Shown: positions 8,267 through 18,156, numbered from the stretch's first letter. The stretch: DNA of 61,650 nt from Thermodesulfobacteriota bacterium (GCA_034189135.1 JAXHVO010000098.1:1-61650); one strand, 5' to 3'. Made by a program: numbers and translations. Notes: generated from the sequence alone by a model not told the origin.

Positions 8267-9613
8267 CTAAATCTTTTCTTTCAAATGATACCGCTTTATC
8301 TTTTTATGAAGAGTCACCCGGTTAATATTTAGGATCCCGGCAGCCTTGGTGACATTCCAGTCACATTCTTCCAGGATTTGACGGATGTGTTGTTGTTCCA
8401 TTTCCACAAGTGATCGTGCCTTTGTAAAAGAAACCGAGGAGGGCTGGAGAAAAGAAAAGTCTTTGATTTCAAGCTTACGAGATTTGGAAAGGACCACCGC
8501 CCTTTCAATGGCGTTTTCCAGCTCTCTGACGTTTCCGGGCCAATCGTATTGTTTTAGTAGCTTAATCGTTGGGGGAGATACATGATCCACCCGCTTGGTA
8601 GTCTCCTGGCTGTATTTGTCCAGAAAATGTTGAATTAACAAAGGGATATCCTCTTTTCTTTCTCTTAAAGGAGGTATTTTGGTTTTGATTACGTTAATCC
8701 GATAAAAAAAATCCTCCCGGAAACTGCCAGCTGCAATCTTTTTTTCCAGATTCTCCCGGGTAGCTGAGATAAGCCGAAAGTCGACTTCGATGGGTTGACT
8801 GTTTCCAATCCTGGCAATTTTCTTTTCTTCCAAGACGCGCAGAAGATCGACCTGCATTTTTGGGCTGATCTCTCCGACTTCGTCAAGAAAGAGTGTTCCT
8901 CCGGAAACAACTTCCAGGTAACCTTTTCGTGAATGGGTGGCTCCAGTGAAAGCACCTTTTTGATGACCGAAAAGCTCGCTTTCCAGCAGGGAATCCGGCA
9001 CTGCACCGCAGTTGATTGCAATAAAGGGGAGGTTGGCTCGGCGACTTTTTGCATGTATGGCCTTAGCGACAAGTTCTTTTCCTGTACCCGTTTCACCTGT
9101 AAGTAGAATGGAAGAGTTGCTTAAAGCAATATCCGGGATCAGTTTGAATATTTCCTCCATGGCGGGAGATTGACCGATAATGTTGTCAAAACGGGTGATT
9201 TGTTCCAGTCGTCCTTTAAGGTAATTATATCTGGTTGCAAGTTTCTTCTGGTATGCCACCTTTTCCATCACCAGGGAGAGTTGTTCCGGCTTAAACGGCT
9301 TGAGCAGGTAGTCGGCCGCACCCATTTTCATGGCTTTAACCGCTGTTTCAATAGAACCGTAAGCGGTAATAATAATGACGGTTGTATCGGGATAATCAGT
9401 TTTTACACGTTCCAGCAGTTCAATACCATCCATTCCCGGCATTTTTATATCGACAAATAAAACCTCAAAGGGAAACGTCTCCAGCTTTTCCAGAGCTTCC
9501 GCACCTGAAGATGCCGCACCCACCACATGACCGTATTTTTCAAACCAGTGAAGAAATGATTCCCGGATAATCATTTCATCGTCCACGATCATAATGCTTA
9601 ATTTTTTGTCCAT
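8267..9613 (-). CDS. NtrC-family sigma-54 response regulator
   Basis: A 448-residue protein in three parts. A receiver (residues 1-125) has DD at 11-12, phospho-acceptor Asp55 in FVDIKMPGMDG, and Lys in YLLKPFKP. The AAA+ domain (about 145-375) has Walker A GETGTGKE, the sigma-54 contact loop GAFTGA and Walker B GTLFLDEVGE. A Fis-type helix-turn-helix is at the C-terminus (WNVTKAAGILNINRVTLHKKI). It activates RpoN promoters on phosphorylation. GGAGG precedes the ATG. It follows the kinase gene by 28 bp, so the two form a cognate pair. The sigma-54 promoter at 6323 is its likeliest local target. Confidence 0.96.
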   Translation of the reverse strand: MDKKLSIMIVDDEMIIRESFLHWFEKYGHVVGAASSGAEALEKLETFPFEVLFVDIKMPGMDGIELLERVKTDYPDTTVIIITAYGSIETAVKAMKMGAADYLLKPFKPEQLSLVMEKVAYQKKLATRYNYLKGRLEQITRFDNIIGQSPAMEEIFKLIPDIALSNSSILLTGETGTGKELVAKAIHAKSRRANLPFIAINCGAVPDSLLESELFGHQKGAFTGATHSRKGYLEVVSGGTLFLDEVGEISPKMQVDLLRVLEEKKIARIGNSQPIEVDFRLISATRENLEKKIAAGSFREDFFYRINVIKTKIPPLRERKEDIPLLIQHFLDKYSQETTKRVDHVSPPTIKLLKQYDWPGNVRELENAIERAVVLSKSRKLEIKDFSFLQPSSVSFTKARSLVEMEQQHIRQILEECDWNVTKAAGILNINRVTLHKKIKRYHLKEKI

Positions 9614-9641
9614 GGCTTTCCTCCAATGTCTTCCATGAAAA

Positions 9642-11177
9642 CTAACAGGAAGGAAAATTCAATATAAAGGAACTCCCTTTGCCTGTATGGCTGCTTGCTT
9701 TAACAGTTCCCCCGTGATTTTTGGTGACCCCATAAACAATTGATAGTCCAAGACCGGTGCCTTCTCCCTGCGGTTTGGTGGTAAAAAATGGATCAAATAT
9801 ATGGCCCAGATTTTCTTCAGCAATTCCAAACCCTGTATCCTGGATCTCTATGCGAATATTTTTACCGGATTTGTTCTTTTTTGAAACGATTTGAAGGCGA
9901 CCTCCATCCGGCATGGCTTCAATACTGTTGAAAATCAGGTTCAAAAAGCACTGCTTTAGGCTGCCGGCATCACCCATGGCCAGTAAAGGACTGGGAGACA
10001 GTTTAGTTATGAGGCGAATACTCTGCAGTTCCATCTTATGATGCGTCAATGAAATGACAGCCTGAAGAATATCATTAAGGTCGATGGTCGTTTTTGCAGG
10101 CGGGGGTTCCCTGGAAAAAGAAAGAAGTCCGGAAACTATATTTCCGCACCGCTCCAGCTCGTTTGACATGAGAGAAAGAAATTTATTAAACTTTTTCATA
10201 TCCTCCCGGCTTGGCTTATCTTGTTGCAAAATATTTTGCATAAGGCTGGTGAAGGTGATTAATCCCTGGATAGGGTTATTGATCTCATGAACACAGCTGG
10301 CCACCAGCTTTCCCAGGGAGATCATTCGATCCTCCTGTACCAGTTTGTTTAAGTTCGATTTTATCTCTTTTTCCCTATGTTCCCATTTAAACGAAATCGC
10401 TTTGGTGATATCCCTGCATATTTCGATCACCCTTAGAATTTCTCCGGTGGAATCTTTTAAGGGATAGGTGGTCATGTTACAGTACTGGGGCTTCTTTATT
10501 GAATCGGTTCGTTCGTGAATCACGTGGGCGGATTTTCCGGTTTTCATGGTCTCTAAAAAGGGACACCCCAATTCAGGCTGCAAACTTGAGCAAGGGGCTT
10601 CCAGTCCACGGAAGATTTCATAACAGTGCGCCCCGGTGGCTTCCTCTTTCGTCTTTTTTACAATTTTTAAGTAGGCATCGTTGGCATCGGCAATGGTAAA
10701 GTCGGTATTCAAAACCACAATGGCAGCGTTACTTTGCTGTATAAGAAAGTCGGAAGACATCTTTTCAAGGGCCATCTGGCGCTGAGCATGTTTGAGTTGC
10801 AGATTGATCATAAAAAAGGTTCTCAGCAACCTGCCGATGTTATGCTCAAAAATGCCCACCCTTTTGGGACGCAGCCGAATAAGATCAAGAAGGACTTCCT
10901 TGCTGTTGGTTAATTCGATGATACCGTCCAGGTCTTTTATCTTAAAAAAGTCCAGGAAATTATCGGTAGTGTAAATTCCCATCTCTTTAGCAATGAGAAG
11001 ACCTTCTGCCGTTGGTTCGATATCACAAACACCGACAATATTAACCTTTAGATAAGGGAAAGATTCCTCTTTAAGAAGATCTAAAAAGAATTTGCAAGCT
11101 CGGCCGCCGCCGACGATTGCCAAATTCAGGGACAACATGTCCGTCATACTTTCTTTGGTTTGATTATTTAGCTGCAT
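9642..11177 (-). CDS. Sensor histidine kinase with N-terminal Rossmann-like domain and Cys-containing PAS
   Basis: A 511-residue soluble kinase. Residues about 14-115 look like a dinucleotide-binding Rossmann fold ([19 protein letters not shown], then [11 protein letters not shown] after a second strand, as in NAD-dependent dehydrogenases). A PAS domain follows (about 145-260) with Cys185, Cys196 and Cys205 ([19 protein letters not shown]). A HisKA domain (His297 in CVHEINNP) and HATPase ([21 protein letters not shown]) complete it. GAGGA precedes the ATG. It could sense a nucleotide or redox cofactor in the cytoplasm (inference). Its partner is the sigma-54 regulator directly downstream. Confidence 0.92.
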   Translation of the reverse strand: MQLNNQTKESMTDMLSLNLAIVGGGRACKFFLDLLKEESFPYLKVNIVGVCDIEPTAEGLLIAKEMGIYTTDNFLDFFKIKDLDGIIELTNSKEVLLDLIRLRPKRVGIFEHNIGRLLRTFFMINLQLKHAQRQMALEKMSSDFLIQQSNAAIVVLNTDFTIADANDAYLKIVKKTKEEATGAHCYEIFRGLEAPCSSLQPELGCPFLETMKTGKSAHVIHERTDSIKKPQYCNMTTYPLKDSTGEILRVIEICRDITKAISFKWEHREKEIKSNLNKLVQEDRMISLGKLVASCVHEINNPIQGLITFTSLMQNILQQDKPSREDMKKFNKFLSLMSNELERCGNIVSGLLSFSREPPPAKTTIDLNDILQAVISLTHHKMELQSIRLITKLSPSPLLAMGDAGSLKQCFLNLIFNSIEAMPDGGRLQIVSKKNKSGKNIRIEIQDTGFGIAEENLGHIFDPFFTTKPQGEGTGLGLSIVYGVTKNHGGTVKASSHTGKGSSFILNFPSC

Positions 11178-11615
11178 GATTTATCCTCATAATGAGTGTG
11201 TGAAGCAAAAATCATGTTCAGGCAAAAGCCGAATATCATCCCGGCAACGCTGTGGATGTCAACTCAGGTCTAATTTTTCGACGGACATCCACTTGGTGAT
11301 GTCTTGGGCGGCGAGCTGGGAAGAATTCTATCTATCACAACAATGGGGCAATGGTGGCTTGAAATGCAAAGTATTATGGCCTAAAAGCCTTGTAATGTCA
11401 ATGAATTTTGGCTGCCATTTGAAATTCAAACGCGGCAGGTACATATTTTGGGCAGAAGGTGGCGGGTTGACCCTTGATGCATGTCATGAAGAATGTATGC
11501 AATCGATATTGCAGATAAAAACGCACTAGGCATCGTAAGTTATTACGCTTTCTATTGACCCATGGAAAAAAATGAACTATGTTCATTTCATAAAGCCTTT
11601 AACAATGGTGAAATA
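11178..11615. other. Divergent promoter region between two kinase genes
   Basis: About 440 bp between the leftward kinase (start 11177) and the rightward heme kinase (start 11616). A GG-N10-GC spacing occurs in AATGGGGCAATGGTGGCTT (11342-11360), but the flanking bases match the sigma-54 consensus poorly. A 117-codon open stretch on the plus strand (11176-11529) has no ribosome site and an unnatural composition, and I do not call it. Confidence 0.4.
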
Positions 11616-13901
11616 ATGTTCAAATATTTTAAAAATCTTCGCAACAGCCTGGTTTCAAAACTTATTATCACTGTGGGTATCACCATGCTGCTGGGCATAT
11701 CTATCTGGGCTTATTTTAGTATTAAATACCAGAAGGAAAAGATTACCGAAGGTGCAGTTTCAGGTGCCGACCGGTTAAGTACCACCATTAAACTCGGAAC
11801 CCATTATGCCATGATGCTGAATTCAAGGGATGATATCAACCAGATCATACAGAATATAGGCAAACAAAAGGAAATTGAAAATATACGAATCTATAATAAA
11901 GAAGGTGAGATTAAATTTTCCAATAAAACGGACGAGGTCAATGAGAGGACAAATATCAAAGCCGAGGCGTGTGATATCTGCCACCGGTCCGAGCCCCCCA
12001 CCGTCGATTTATCTCTGGATGAACGGATACGAATTTTCGATTCTAAAAAAGGCTATCGTCTGCTTGGAATTATCAGTCCCATTTATAATGAGACCGGCTG
12101 TTCAACCGGATGCCATGTTCATCCGGAAGATAAAAAAATCCTGGGAGCACTTGATTTGGTGGTCTCCCTTGAGGAATCTGATCGGGAGATTTATAACTTT
12201 GAAAAAGGAATCTTTGCCCTTAATGTATTTGTTTTTCTGCTGACCTCTGCAATCATATTTATTTTTGTGCTGAGATTCGTAAACCATCCCATAAAAAGGC
12301 TGATAAAAGGGACAAGGCTGATAGGAAAGGGAGATTATTCCACCCAGGTCATTGTGGACCAGGACGATGAAATGGGACAACTGGCTACCGCCATCAACAA
12401 GATGGGTTCTGAGATAAATGAAAAGCAGGTTGAGCTGAACAGACAGCGGGATGAATACCAGAATCTGTTTGAGCTTGTCCCCTGTCTGATTACGGTCCAG
12501 GATAAAAATTACAAGCTGCTCAAGTACAATCGGGAATTTTATGAAACATTCGGTCCTGAACCTGGAGACTTCTGTTATCATGCCTATAAGGGGCGGAATA
12601 AAAAATGCAAAAACTGTCCGGTTGAAGAAACATTTTTAACCGGCCGGTCATACTTCAGCGAAGAAACCGGTATTAATAAAGATGGGACCACCACTTATTG
12701 GTTTGTTAAATCTTCTCCCATCAGAAATGCACAAGGCGAAATTGTTGCCGCAATGGAAATAAGCCTGGATATTACATCCAGGAAACAGCTGGAAGAGAAA
12801 TTAAAACAATCTGAAAAAAAATATCACGATATTTTCAGTAATATGCCTGATCCTGTTTTTGTCCTGGATGCCGATACCTTTAAAATTCTCGATTGCAACG
12901 ACATGGTCGAGGATGTTTACGGGTATTCCAAGGATGAGATGCTGAATGAGTCCTTCCTTAGACTGTTTAAGGAAGAGGAAAAGGATCAATATGCAAGCAG
13001 ATTAAAGACGTCTGCGGTGATAAACCGTGCAAAGTGTATGAATAAAAATGGCGGTACGCTTTTTATCAGCGTGAGGATTTCAGCCTCCGAGTCTGAGGGG
13101 CAAAAGGTTCTGCTTGTTACCACCCCTGATATAACCAAGCGGCTAGAAACCGAACAACAGTTAATCCAGGCCGGTAAGATGGCTACCTTGGGCGAGATGT
13201 CCACCGGCGTGGCACACGAACTCAACCAACCTCTATCGGTGATTAAAACAGCGAGTAGCTTTTTTATCAAAAAGATTAGGAAAAAGGAGCGTATCAAAGA
13301 TGACATCCTTTTATCCCTGTCGGAAGAGATAGACAGCCATGTGGACCGGGCGGCAAAAATTATCAACCACATGAGAGAATTCGGCCGGAAGTCCGATATA
13401 AAGCTGGTAAAGGTACAGGTAAATGATGTGATTAAAAGATCTTTCGAAATGTTCAGCCAGCAGCTACGGGTCAGAGGAATCGACGTGGCCTGGGATATCA
13501 ACGAAGATCTTCCCATGATAATGGCAAACCCGGACCGCCTTGAACAGGTGTTTATCAATCTTCTGGTTAATGCAAGGGATGCCATTGAAGAGAAATGGAA
13601 ATTAAATTTACGCAAAAATGACAGCGGAAAAATAACTCTGATAACAAGAGCTGAAGAAAAAAGAGTGGTGACTGAGGTCTGTGATACGGGACTGGGAATT
13701 CCAGCAGCCATATCTGATAAGATATTTGAGCCTTTTTTCACCACCAAGGAAGTGGGTGAAGGCACAGGTCTGGGACTTTCCATCAGCTACGGCATTATAA
13801 AAGAATGTGGGGGGACCATAACGGTCGCTTCCAGCAAGGAAAAAGGCACATGCTTTACCATTGCGTTTCCCATACCGAAAGAAGAGAAACCAGAGGGCTG
13901 A
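11616..13901 (+). CDS. Membrane histidine kinase with periplasmic c-type heme motifs and two PAS domains
   Basis: A 761-residue kinase counted from the ATG at 11616; an ATG at 11562 is possible but adds a non-hydrophobic leader. Membrane helices are at about 14-34 and 199-220. The periplasmic loop between them holds CDICH (119-123), a c-type heme motif, and GCSTGCHVHP (about 161-170), a spaced CX3CH. HAMP (~221-272), PAS1 (~282-392, with C, KKCKNCP) and PAS2 (~404-517) follow. HisKA (VAHELNQPL) and HATPase ([11 protein letters not shown]) close it. Heme-bearing sensors of this type suggest detection of periplasmic redox state or gas. It lies 100 bp upstream of tmcDCBA and reads in the same direction, so it probably governs that complex (inference). 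No receiver is fused. Confidence 0.92.
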   Translation: MFKYFKNLRNSLVSKLIITVGITMLLGISIWAYFSIKYQKEKITEGAVSGADRLSTTIKLGTHYAMMLNSRDDINQIIQNIGKQKEIENIRIYNKEGEIKFSNKTDEVNERTNIKAEACDICHRSEPPTVDLSLDERIRIFDSKKGYRLLGIISPIYNETGCSTGCHVHPEDKKILGALDLVVSLEESDREIYNFEKGIFALNVFVFLLTSAIIFIFVLRFVNHPIKRLIKGTRLIGKGDYSTQVIVDQDDEMGQLATAINKMGSEINEKQVELNRQRDEYQNLFELVPCLITVQDKNYKLLKYNREFYETFGPEPGDFCYHAYKGRNKKCKNCPVEETFLTGRSYFSEETGINKDGTTTYWFVKSSPIRNAQGEIVAAMEISLDITSRKQLEEKLKQSEKKYHDIFSNMPDPVFVLDADTFKILDCNDMVEDVYGYSKDEMLNESFLRLFKEEEKDQYASRLKTSAVINRAKCMNKNGGTLFISVRISASESEGQKVLLVTTPDITKRLETEQQLIQAGKMATLGEMSTGVAHELNQPLSVIKTASSFFIKKIRKKERIKDDILLSLSEEIDSHVDRAAKIINHMREFGRKSDIKLVKVQVNDVIKRSFEMFSQQLRVRGIDVAWDINEDLPMIMANPDRLEQVFINLLVNARDAIEEKWKLNLRKNDSGKITLITRAEEKRVVTEVCDTGLGIPAAISDKIFEPFFTTKEVGEGTGLGLSISYGIIKECGGTITVASSKEKGTCFTIAFPIPKEEKPEG

Positions 13902-14001
13902 TATGGTGTTCTAATTATTATTGTTGAAATTTTGTTGAAAAGATGATAAGGCGCTTAGAATTTTCCAAAAAAATGGTCAATATACAAAAAGGAGAAGGTA
14001 C

Positions 14002-15261
14002 ATGGTAAATTCAGAGAGTTGGGATTGGGAAATCGGTGAAAAAAAGATTCCAACGGGCCATTGGAATGATAAATTTAAATGGGTTGAAGAACCTTATGCC
14101 AGTCCTGACGGAGAGAAGGTGGCTGCAATTGTTAACCTGGATGAAGGCGAATTCTCCGTATGTGTAAATGGAGAAATATGGAAAAGCGTTTTTGATAAAA
14201 TCTGGTACCTTCGATTTTCGCCAGATGGCCGTTTAACCGCTCTGGTGTCGGAAATGGCTGAATGGACGGTTGCGGTGGATGGTATTGCCTGGGAAAATAA
14301 ATTCGGCTACGCATGGGATACAGTTTTCAGTACGGACGGTAAAAATATTGCGGTTTCGGTTCAACAGGACATGCAGTATGGTATGGCAGTAAACGGTGTG
14401 GTTTGGGAAAAGATGTATCCCAATATGACCAATACAGCCTTAAGCCCGGATGGAAAAAGAACAGCTGCCGCAGTTCAAGTGGGAGAATTCGGCGAAGCTG
14501 AAATTCACAAATTTCAGGAAGGTGCATTCACTGCAACGATAGACGGTATAGCCTGGGACAAGAAGTTTGTCAATGTATGGAATATGGCCTTCAGTTCGGA
14601 CAGCAAAAAGCTTTCTGCTGAAGTCAGGCTCAATTTGTACGATTACACCGTTGCTGTTGACGGCGTGGTTTGGGATAAAACTTTCAGTTGCATCTGGGAG
14701 CCGATTTTCAATCCCCGGGGAAATGGCGTTGTTGCCCCGATACGGGTGGACGGAAAATGGACCCTGGCAGAAAATGGCAACCTGATATGGGATCAAAGGT
14801 TTTTTCAGCTGTGGCACCAGATGTACAGTCCTGACGGAAAAAAACTGGCAGCCATTGTGGCTCCAAAATACGGAAGATGGACACTGGCCGTGGACAGCAA
14901 GCCCTGGTCGGTCACTTTCAAGGATTTTGTTACCGATGCGGTTTTCAGCCCGGACAGCCAAAGGCTGGCAACCCTTGCCAAGGATGGTGATTCATGGAAA
15001 GTTGCCGTGGATGGCTCACTATGGTCAAACACCTTTGACATGGCATGGAAACCTGTTTTCAGCCCGGACAGCAAACGGGTGGCCACAAAAGTGGAAAAGA
15101 ACGGAAAATACACCATAGCGGTTAATGATAAGTTGTGGAATAAAGAATGTGGAAATGTGTGGGACCCGATCTTCAGCCCGGACAGCAGTAAGATTCTCCT
15201 CAGAACCATTGAAGATGGTGTATATTACAGACGTATTATTCCGGTCGGCGATATATGCTGA
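14002..15261 (+). CDS. tmcD: TmcD, tryptophan-rich beta-propeller-like subunit of the Tmc complex
   Basis: A 419-residue soluble protein made of about nine repeats of ~40 residues. Each has a pattern like W-D-K-F, W-x-x-x-F/Y-S-P-D-G/S-K-R, then A-V-x-V-D-G/N-x-x-W. This is the WD40/PD40-like propeller repeat seen in TmcD, the Trp-rich cytoplasmic-side subunit of the transmembrane complex in Desulfovibrio. No signal peptide is present. GGAGAAGG lies 6 bp before the ATG. It is the first gene of tmcDCBA, while Desulfovibrio has the order ABCD. Confidence 0.85.
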   Translation: MVNSESWDWEIGEKKIPTGHWNDKFKWVEEPYASPDGEKVAAIVNLDEGEFSVCVNGEIWKSVFDKIWYLRFSPDGRLTALVSEMAEWTVAVDGIAWENKFGYAWDTVFSTDGKNIAVSVQQDMQYGMAVNGVVWEKMYPNMTNTALSPDGKRTAAAVQVGEFGEAEIHKFQEGAFTATIDGIAWDKKFVNVWNMAFSSDSKKLSAEVRLNLYDYTVAVDGVVWDKTFSCIWEPIFNPRGNGVVAPIRVDGKWTLAENGNLIWDQRFFQLWHQMYSPDGKKLAAIVAPKYGRWTLAVDSKPWSVTFKDFVTDAVFSPDSQRLATLAKDGDSWKVAVDGSLWSNTFDMAWKPVFSPDSKRVATKVEKNGKYTIAVNDKLWNKECGNVWDPIFSPDSSKILLRTIEDGVYYRRIIPVGDIC

Positions 15262-15274
15262 TAAAGGAGGGAAA

Positions 15275-15934
15275 ATGCACGATCTTTATAATTTTGTAAC
15301 CGGCCCCCTCGCATGGGCAGCTTTCATCATCTTTATCGCAGGCGGCCTGTACCGACTGATAAACATGCTCTATCTTATTAATAAAAAAGAAAAATTCATT
15401 TATACTTACATGAGTTTCAAATACAGTCTGCGCTCTATTTTTCACTGGATCATACCTTTTGCCACCGTTAACTGGAAAAGGCACCCTGTGTTAACTATTG
15501 TGACCTTTGCTTTTCACCTGTGTCTTGTCATAACACCTGTTTTTCTTTTATCACACGCAATTCTTTGGGATGAATCCTGGAATATCCGCTTATGGACCCT
15601 TTCCGATGACGTGGCGGATATAATGACCCTTATCGTGGTCGGATCCTGCGTTTTTTTTCTCGTCCGCAGGCTGGTGTCCCCGGAGATTCAGTTCGTAACC
15701 ACGGTGTCAGACTACGCAATACTGGCTGTTGTGGCCGCACCGTTTATCACGGGGTTTATCGCTTATCATCAGTGGTTTAATTACCCGCTATTCATGATTC
15801 TCCATATTGTATCCGGAGAAATCATGCTGATTGCAATTCCCTTTACCCGCTTGAGCCATATGTTGTTCTCACCTTTCACCAGGGCATATATGGGATCTGA
15901 ATTCGGCAGTGTTAGAGGGGCAAAGGACTGGTAA
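15275..15934 (+). CDS. tmcC: TmcC, cytochrome b-like membrane subunit
   Basis: A 219-residue integral membrane protein, started at the ATG with AAAGGAGG 5 bp upstream. About five or six membrane helices are visible (LAWAAFIIFIAGGLYRLI; VLTIVTFAFHLCLVITPVFL; IMTLIVVGSCVFFLV; YAILAVVAAPFITGFIAY; FMILHIVSGEIMLIAIPF). His residues in the second and fifth helices (FHLC; ILHIVSG) could ligate heme b, as in the NarI-like family. It should carry electrons across the membrane and exchange them with the quinone pool. It begins 13 bp after tmcD. Confidence 0.9.
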   Translation: MHDLYNFVTGPLAWAAFIIFIAGGLYRLINMLYLINKKEKFIYTYMSFKYSLRSIFHWIIPFATVNWKRHPVLTIVTFAFHLCLVITPVFLLSHAILWDESWNIRLWTLSDDVADIMTLIVVGSCVFFLVRRLVSPEIQFVTTVSDYAILAVVAAPFITGFIAYHQWFNYPLFMILHIVSGEIMLIAIPFTRLSHMLFSPFTRAYMGSEFGSVRGAKDW

Positions 15935-15999
15935 GTCTAAGCAGTGATATGGATCACTCATTTTTTAATTGAAATTGGCTCATTGGGGAGATTATTAAC

Positions 16000-17355
16000 A
16001 TGGCAGAACCCGCAAAAATTGCAGAAAAAACGATCTCTGATATTGGGTTAGACGTAGGTAAGGCAAAACTTACCGATGACCGAATAGAAAAAGTGATAAA
16101 CAGCGTAATCAAAAATGAAACCGGTGCACGCTTGAAGACTTATGTTGAAACATGCATCCATTGTGGTCTTTGCAGCGAAGCGTGTCATTATTATCTTTCC
16201 CATGATAACGATCCTTCTTTTTCACCGGTGGGGAAAGTAAAGCAAACCATGTGGGAAATGTTGCGGAAAAAGGGGAAAGTCAGCCCCGATTTTATCAAAC
16301 GGGCCGCTGTGATTGCTCACACCGAATGTAATCTATGCAAGCGTTGCGCGCAGTATTGTCCATTCGGGATAGACATTGCTTACATAATGACGGTGGTCAG
16401 GCGGATTGTTCACCGACTGGGCTGCACCCCTCAGTATATTCAGGATACCGCCCACAGTCATTCAGTGACCCTGAATCAGATGTGGGTCAAGGGTGATGAA
16501 TGGCCGGATACATTGCAGTGGCAGGAAGAGGAAGCCCAGGCCGAAATTCCGACCTTAAGGATCCCTCTGGAAAAAGAGGGGGCAGACATCATGTACTCCG
16601 TAATCGCTCCTGAACCGAAATTTCAAGCGCAACTGATTTACCAGGCTGCTGTCATCCTGGATGTTGCAGGTGTGAACTGGACCATGCCTGCTACAATGGG
16701 TTGGGACAACAGCGATATGGCCATGTTTACCGGTGATAATGAAATTATGGGACGAATTAAACGGGCTCACTATGAAACAGCGGCCAGGCTTAAGGTAAAG
16801 AGAATTGTTATGGGAGAGTGCGGTCACGCTTTTCGTTCGGTTTACGATATGGGGAATCGCTGGCTCGGATGGCAGATGCCCCCCATACCCATCGTCCATG
16901 CGATCGATTTCTACTATGAAATAATAAAAGAAGGTAAAATAAAGATTAAGAAAAAATATGAAACCCCTGTGACCCTCCACGATCCATGCAATGTGGTCAG
17001 GGGGGGAGGGCTTCATGAAAAGGCCCGTTATGTGGTAAACGCAATTTGTGAGAATTTGATTGAAATGCATCCCAACCGTGAACACAACTACTGCTGCTGT
17101 GCCGGTGGTGGGGTGATCAACTGTGGGCCTCCATATAAAATGACACGAATTGACGGCAACCGGGTAAAAGCAGAGCAGTTGTTTGCGGCAAAAGCAAAAG
17201 GAGCCCAGACCCTTATTGCACCCTGCCACAACTGCCACAGTGGTCTTGAAGATATTAATCATCATTACGGCGTCGGGCAGGAGATAAAGTTCATAGGTGA
17301 TATCCTCTATGAAGTCATGGAGAAACCGGAAGTGGAAGAAGGAGAAAAAGAATGA
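16000..17355 (+). CDS. tmcB: TmcB, HdrD-like iron-sulfur subunit
   Basis: A 451-residue cytoplasmic protein. Two [4Fe-4S] binding motifs are present ([14 protein letters not shown] near residue 52 and [13 protein letters not shown] near 112). A C-terminal HdrD/CCG-type part follows, with [24 protein letters not shown] and APCHNCHSG, which in HdrB/HdrD builds a noncubane cluster for disulfide chemistry. In Tmc it is the cytoplasmic electron acceptor or donor. A weak GGGGAG precedes the ATG. Its stop overlaps the tmcA start (ATGA). Confidence 0.93.
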   Translation: MAEPAKIAEKTISDIGLDVGKAKLTDDRIEKVINSVIKNETGARLKTYVETCIHCGLCSEACHYYLSHDNDPSFSPVGKVKQTMWEMLRKKGKVSPDFIKRAAVIAHTECNLCKRCAQYCPFGIDIAYIMTVVRRIVHRLGCTPQYIQDTAHSHSVTLNQMWVKGDEWPDTLQWQEEEAQAEIPTLRIPLEKEGADIMYSVIAPEPKFQAQLIYQAAVILDVAGVNWTMPATMGWDNSDMAMFTGDNEIMGRIKRAHYETAARLKVKRIVMGECGHAFRSVYDMGNRWLGWQMPPIPIVHAIDFYYEIIKEGKIKIKKKYETPVTLHDPCNVVRGGGLHEKARYVVNAICENLIEMHPNREHNYCCCAGGGVINCGPPYKMTRIDGNRVKAEQLFAAKAKGAQTLIAPCHNCHSGLEDINHHYGVGQEIKFIGDILYEVMEKPEVEEGEKE

Positions 17356-17732
17356 AAAAAGCGGCCGTATTTATTTTCGCCATAACAGTGGGTACCGCAT
17401 TTTTGTTTGTATCGGCATATTCTCAGGAAGAAATGACTTTCGTTGACAATAGTGTTTTTCCAAAACCGGAGAGAACCTCTTCTGTTTTTCGCCATGATGA
17501 GCATAATGAAAAAGCCGGAATTGAAGAATGCAACCAATGTCACCATGTATATGAGGACGGAAAGCTAATGCAAGACGAGTCTTCCGAGGACCGGCGGTGT
17601 TCAGACTGTCATGAATTGAAATCAACCGGCAGCGCACCGGATTTGATGAAAGCCTATCATATGAACTGTAAGGGATGCCATCTAAAACAAAAAAAAGGCC
17701 CGATCATGTGCGGTGAATGCCACCAAAAATGA
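17352..17732 (+). CDS. tmcA: TmcA, type II tetraheme cytochrome c3
   Basis: A 126-residue periplasmic cytochrome with a cleavable signal peptide ([21 protein letters not shown]). There are four c-heme motifs (CNQCH, CSDCH, CKGCH, CGECH), plus extra His for bis-His ligation ([17 protein letters not shown]). This is the heme count of the acidic type II c3 that accepts electrons from the periplasmic type I c3 and hydrogenases and feeds the Tmc membrane complex. AAGGAGAA lies upstream inside tmcB and the genes overlap by 4 bp. It is the last gene of the tmc set. Confidence 0.95.
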   Translation: MKKAAVFIFAITVGTAFLFVSAYSQEEMTFVDNSVFPKPERTSSVFRHDEHNEKAGIEECNQCHHVYEDGKLMQDESSEDRRCSDCHELKSTGSAPDLMKAYHMNCKGCHLKQKKGPIMCGECHQK

Positions 17733-17805
17733 TTGCCGGAAATGATTCGATGAAGATATCTGCCTGTTGCTTCAATCCTACATCAACAACAAAGAGAGGT
17801 TTACC

Positions 17806-18156
17806 ATGGCAAAAAAGATTTTAATAATCGACGATGATCCTGTGGTTGTTAAATATCTCCAAGCTGTTTTCAGCGATAACGGATACGAAACATGCAGTGC
17901 CGGCAGCACTTCGGAAGGCCTGGAAGTTGTCAGACAGGAAAAGCCGGACCTGATCACACTCGACATTCAGATGCCGGACCAGTGGGGACCGAGGTTTTAC
18001 CGAAAATTAATTCAAGACAAAGAATTAAAGAAGATACCGGTCATTGTTATCAGTGGAATCGATGGTGACCATGCGATAAAAAATGCCGTGGCCTTTGTTA
18101 AAAAACCCTTTGATCCGGAAAAAGTGGTGGGGATAGTTAAAAACACAATCGGCTAA
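17806..18156 (+). CDS. Single-domain response regulator
   Basis: A 116-residue stand-alone receiver, started at the ATG preceded by AGAGAGG; an upstream in-frame ATG at 17767 lacks a site. The acid pair (IDDDP), phospho-acceptor Asp (TLDIQMP), Ser in VISG and Lys in FVKKPFDP are all present, so it should be phosphorylatable. There is no output domain. It sits 73 bp after tmcA and may relay phosphate from the heme kinase or the receiver-kinase that follows. Confidence 0.9.
   Translation: MAKKILIIDDDPVVVKYLQAVFSDNGYETCSAGSTSEGLEVVRQEKPDLITLDIQMPDQWGPRFYRKLIQDKELKKIPVIVISGIDGDHAIKNAVAFVKKPFDPEKVVGIVKNTIG

Noticed and set aside
11342-11360. Possible sigma-54 promoter before the heme kinase
   Set aside because: Only the GG-N10-GC spacing fits; both the -24 and -12 elements differ from consensus at most other positions.
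11176-11529. 117-codon plus-strand frame in the divergent kinase promoter region
   Set aside because: No ribosome site, Cys/Trp-rich unnatural composition and overlap with likely promoter sequence.
15945-15960. AGTGAT-ATGG-ATCACT dyad between tmcC and tmcB as an operator
   Set aside because: Short 6-bp arms inside an operon; expected by chance in a window of this size.
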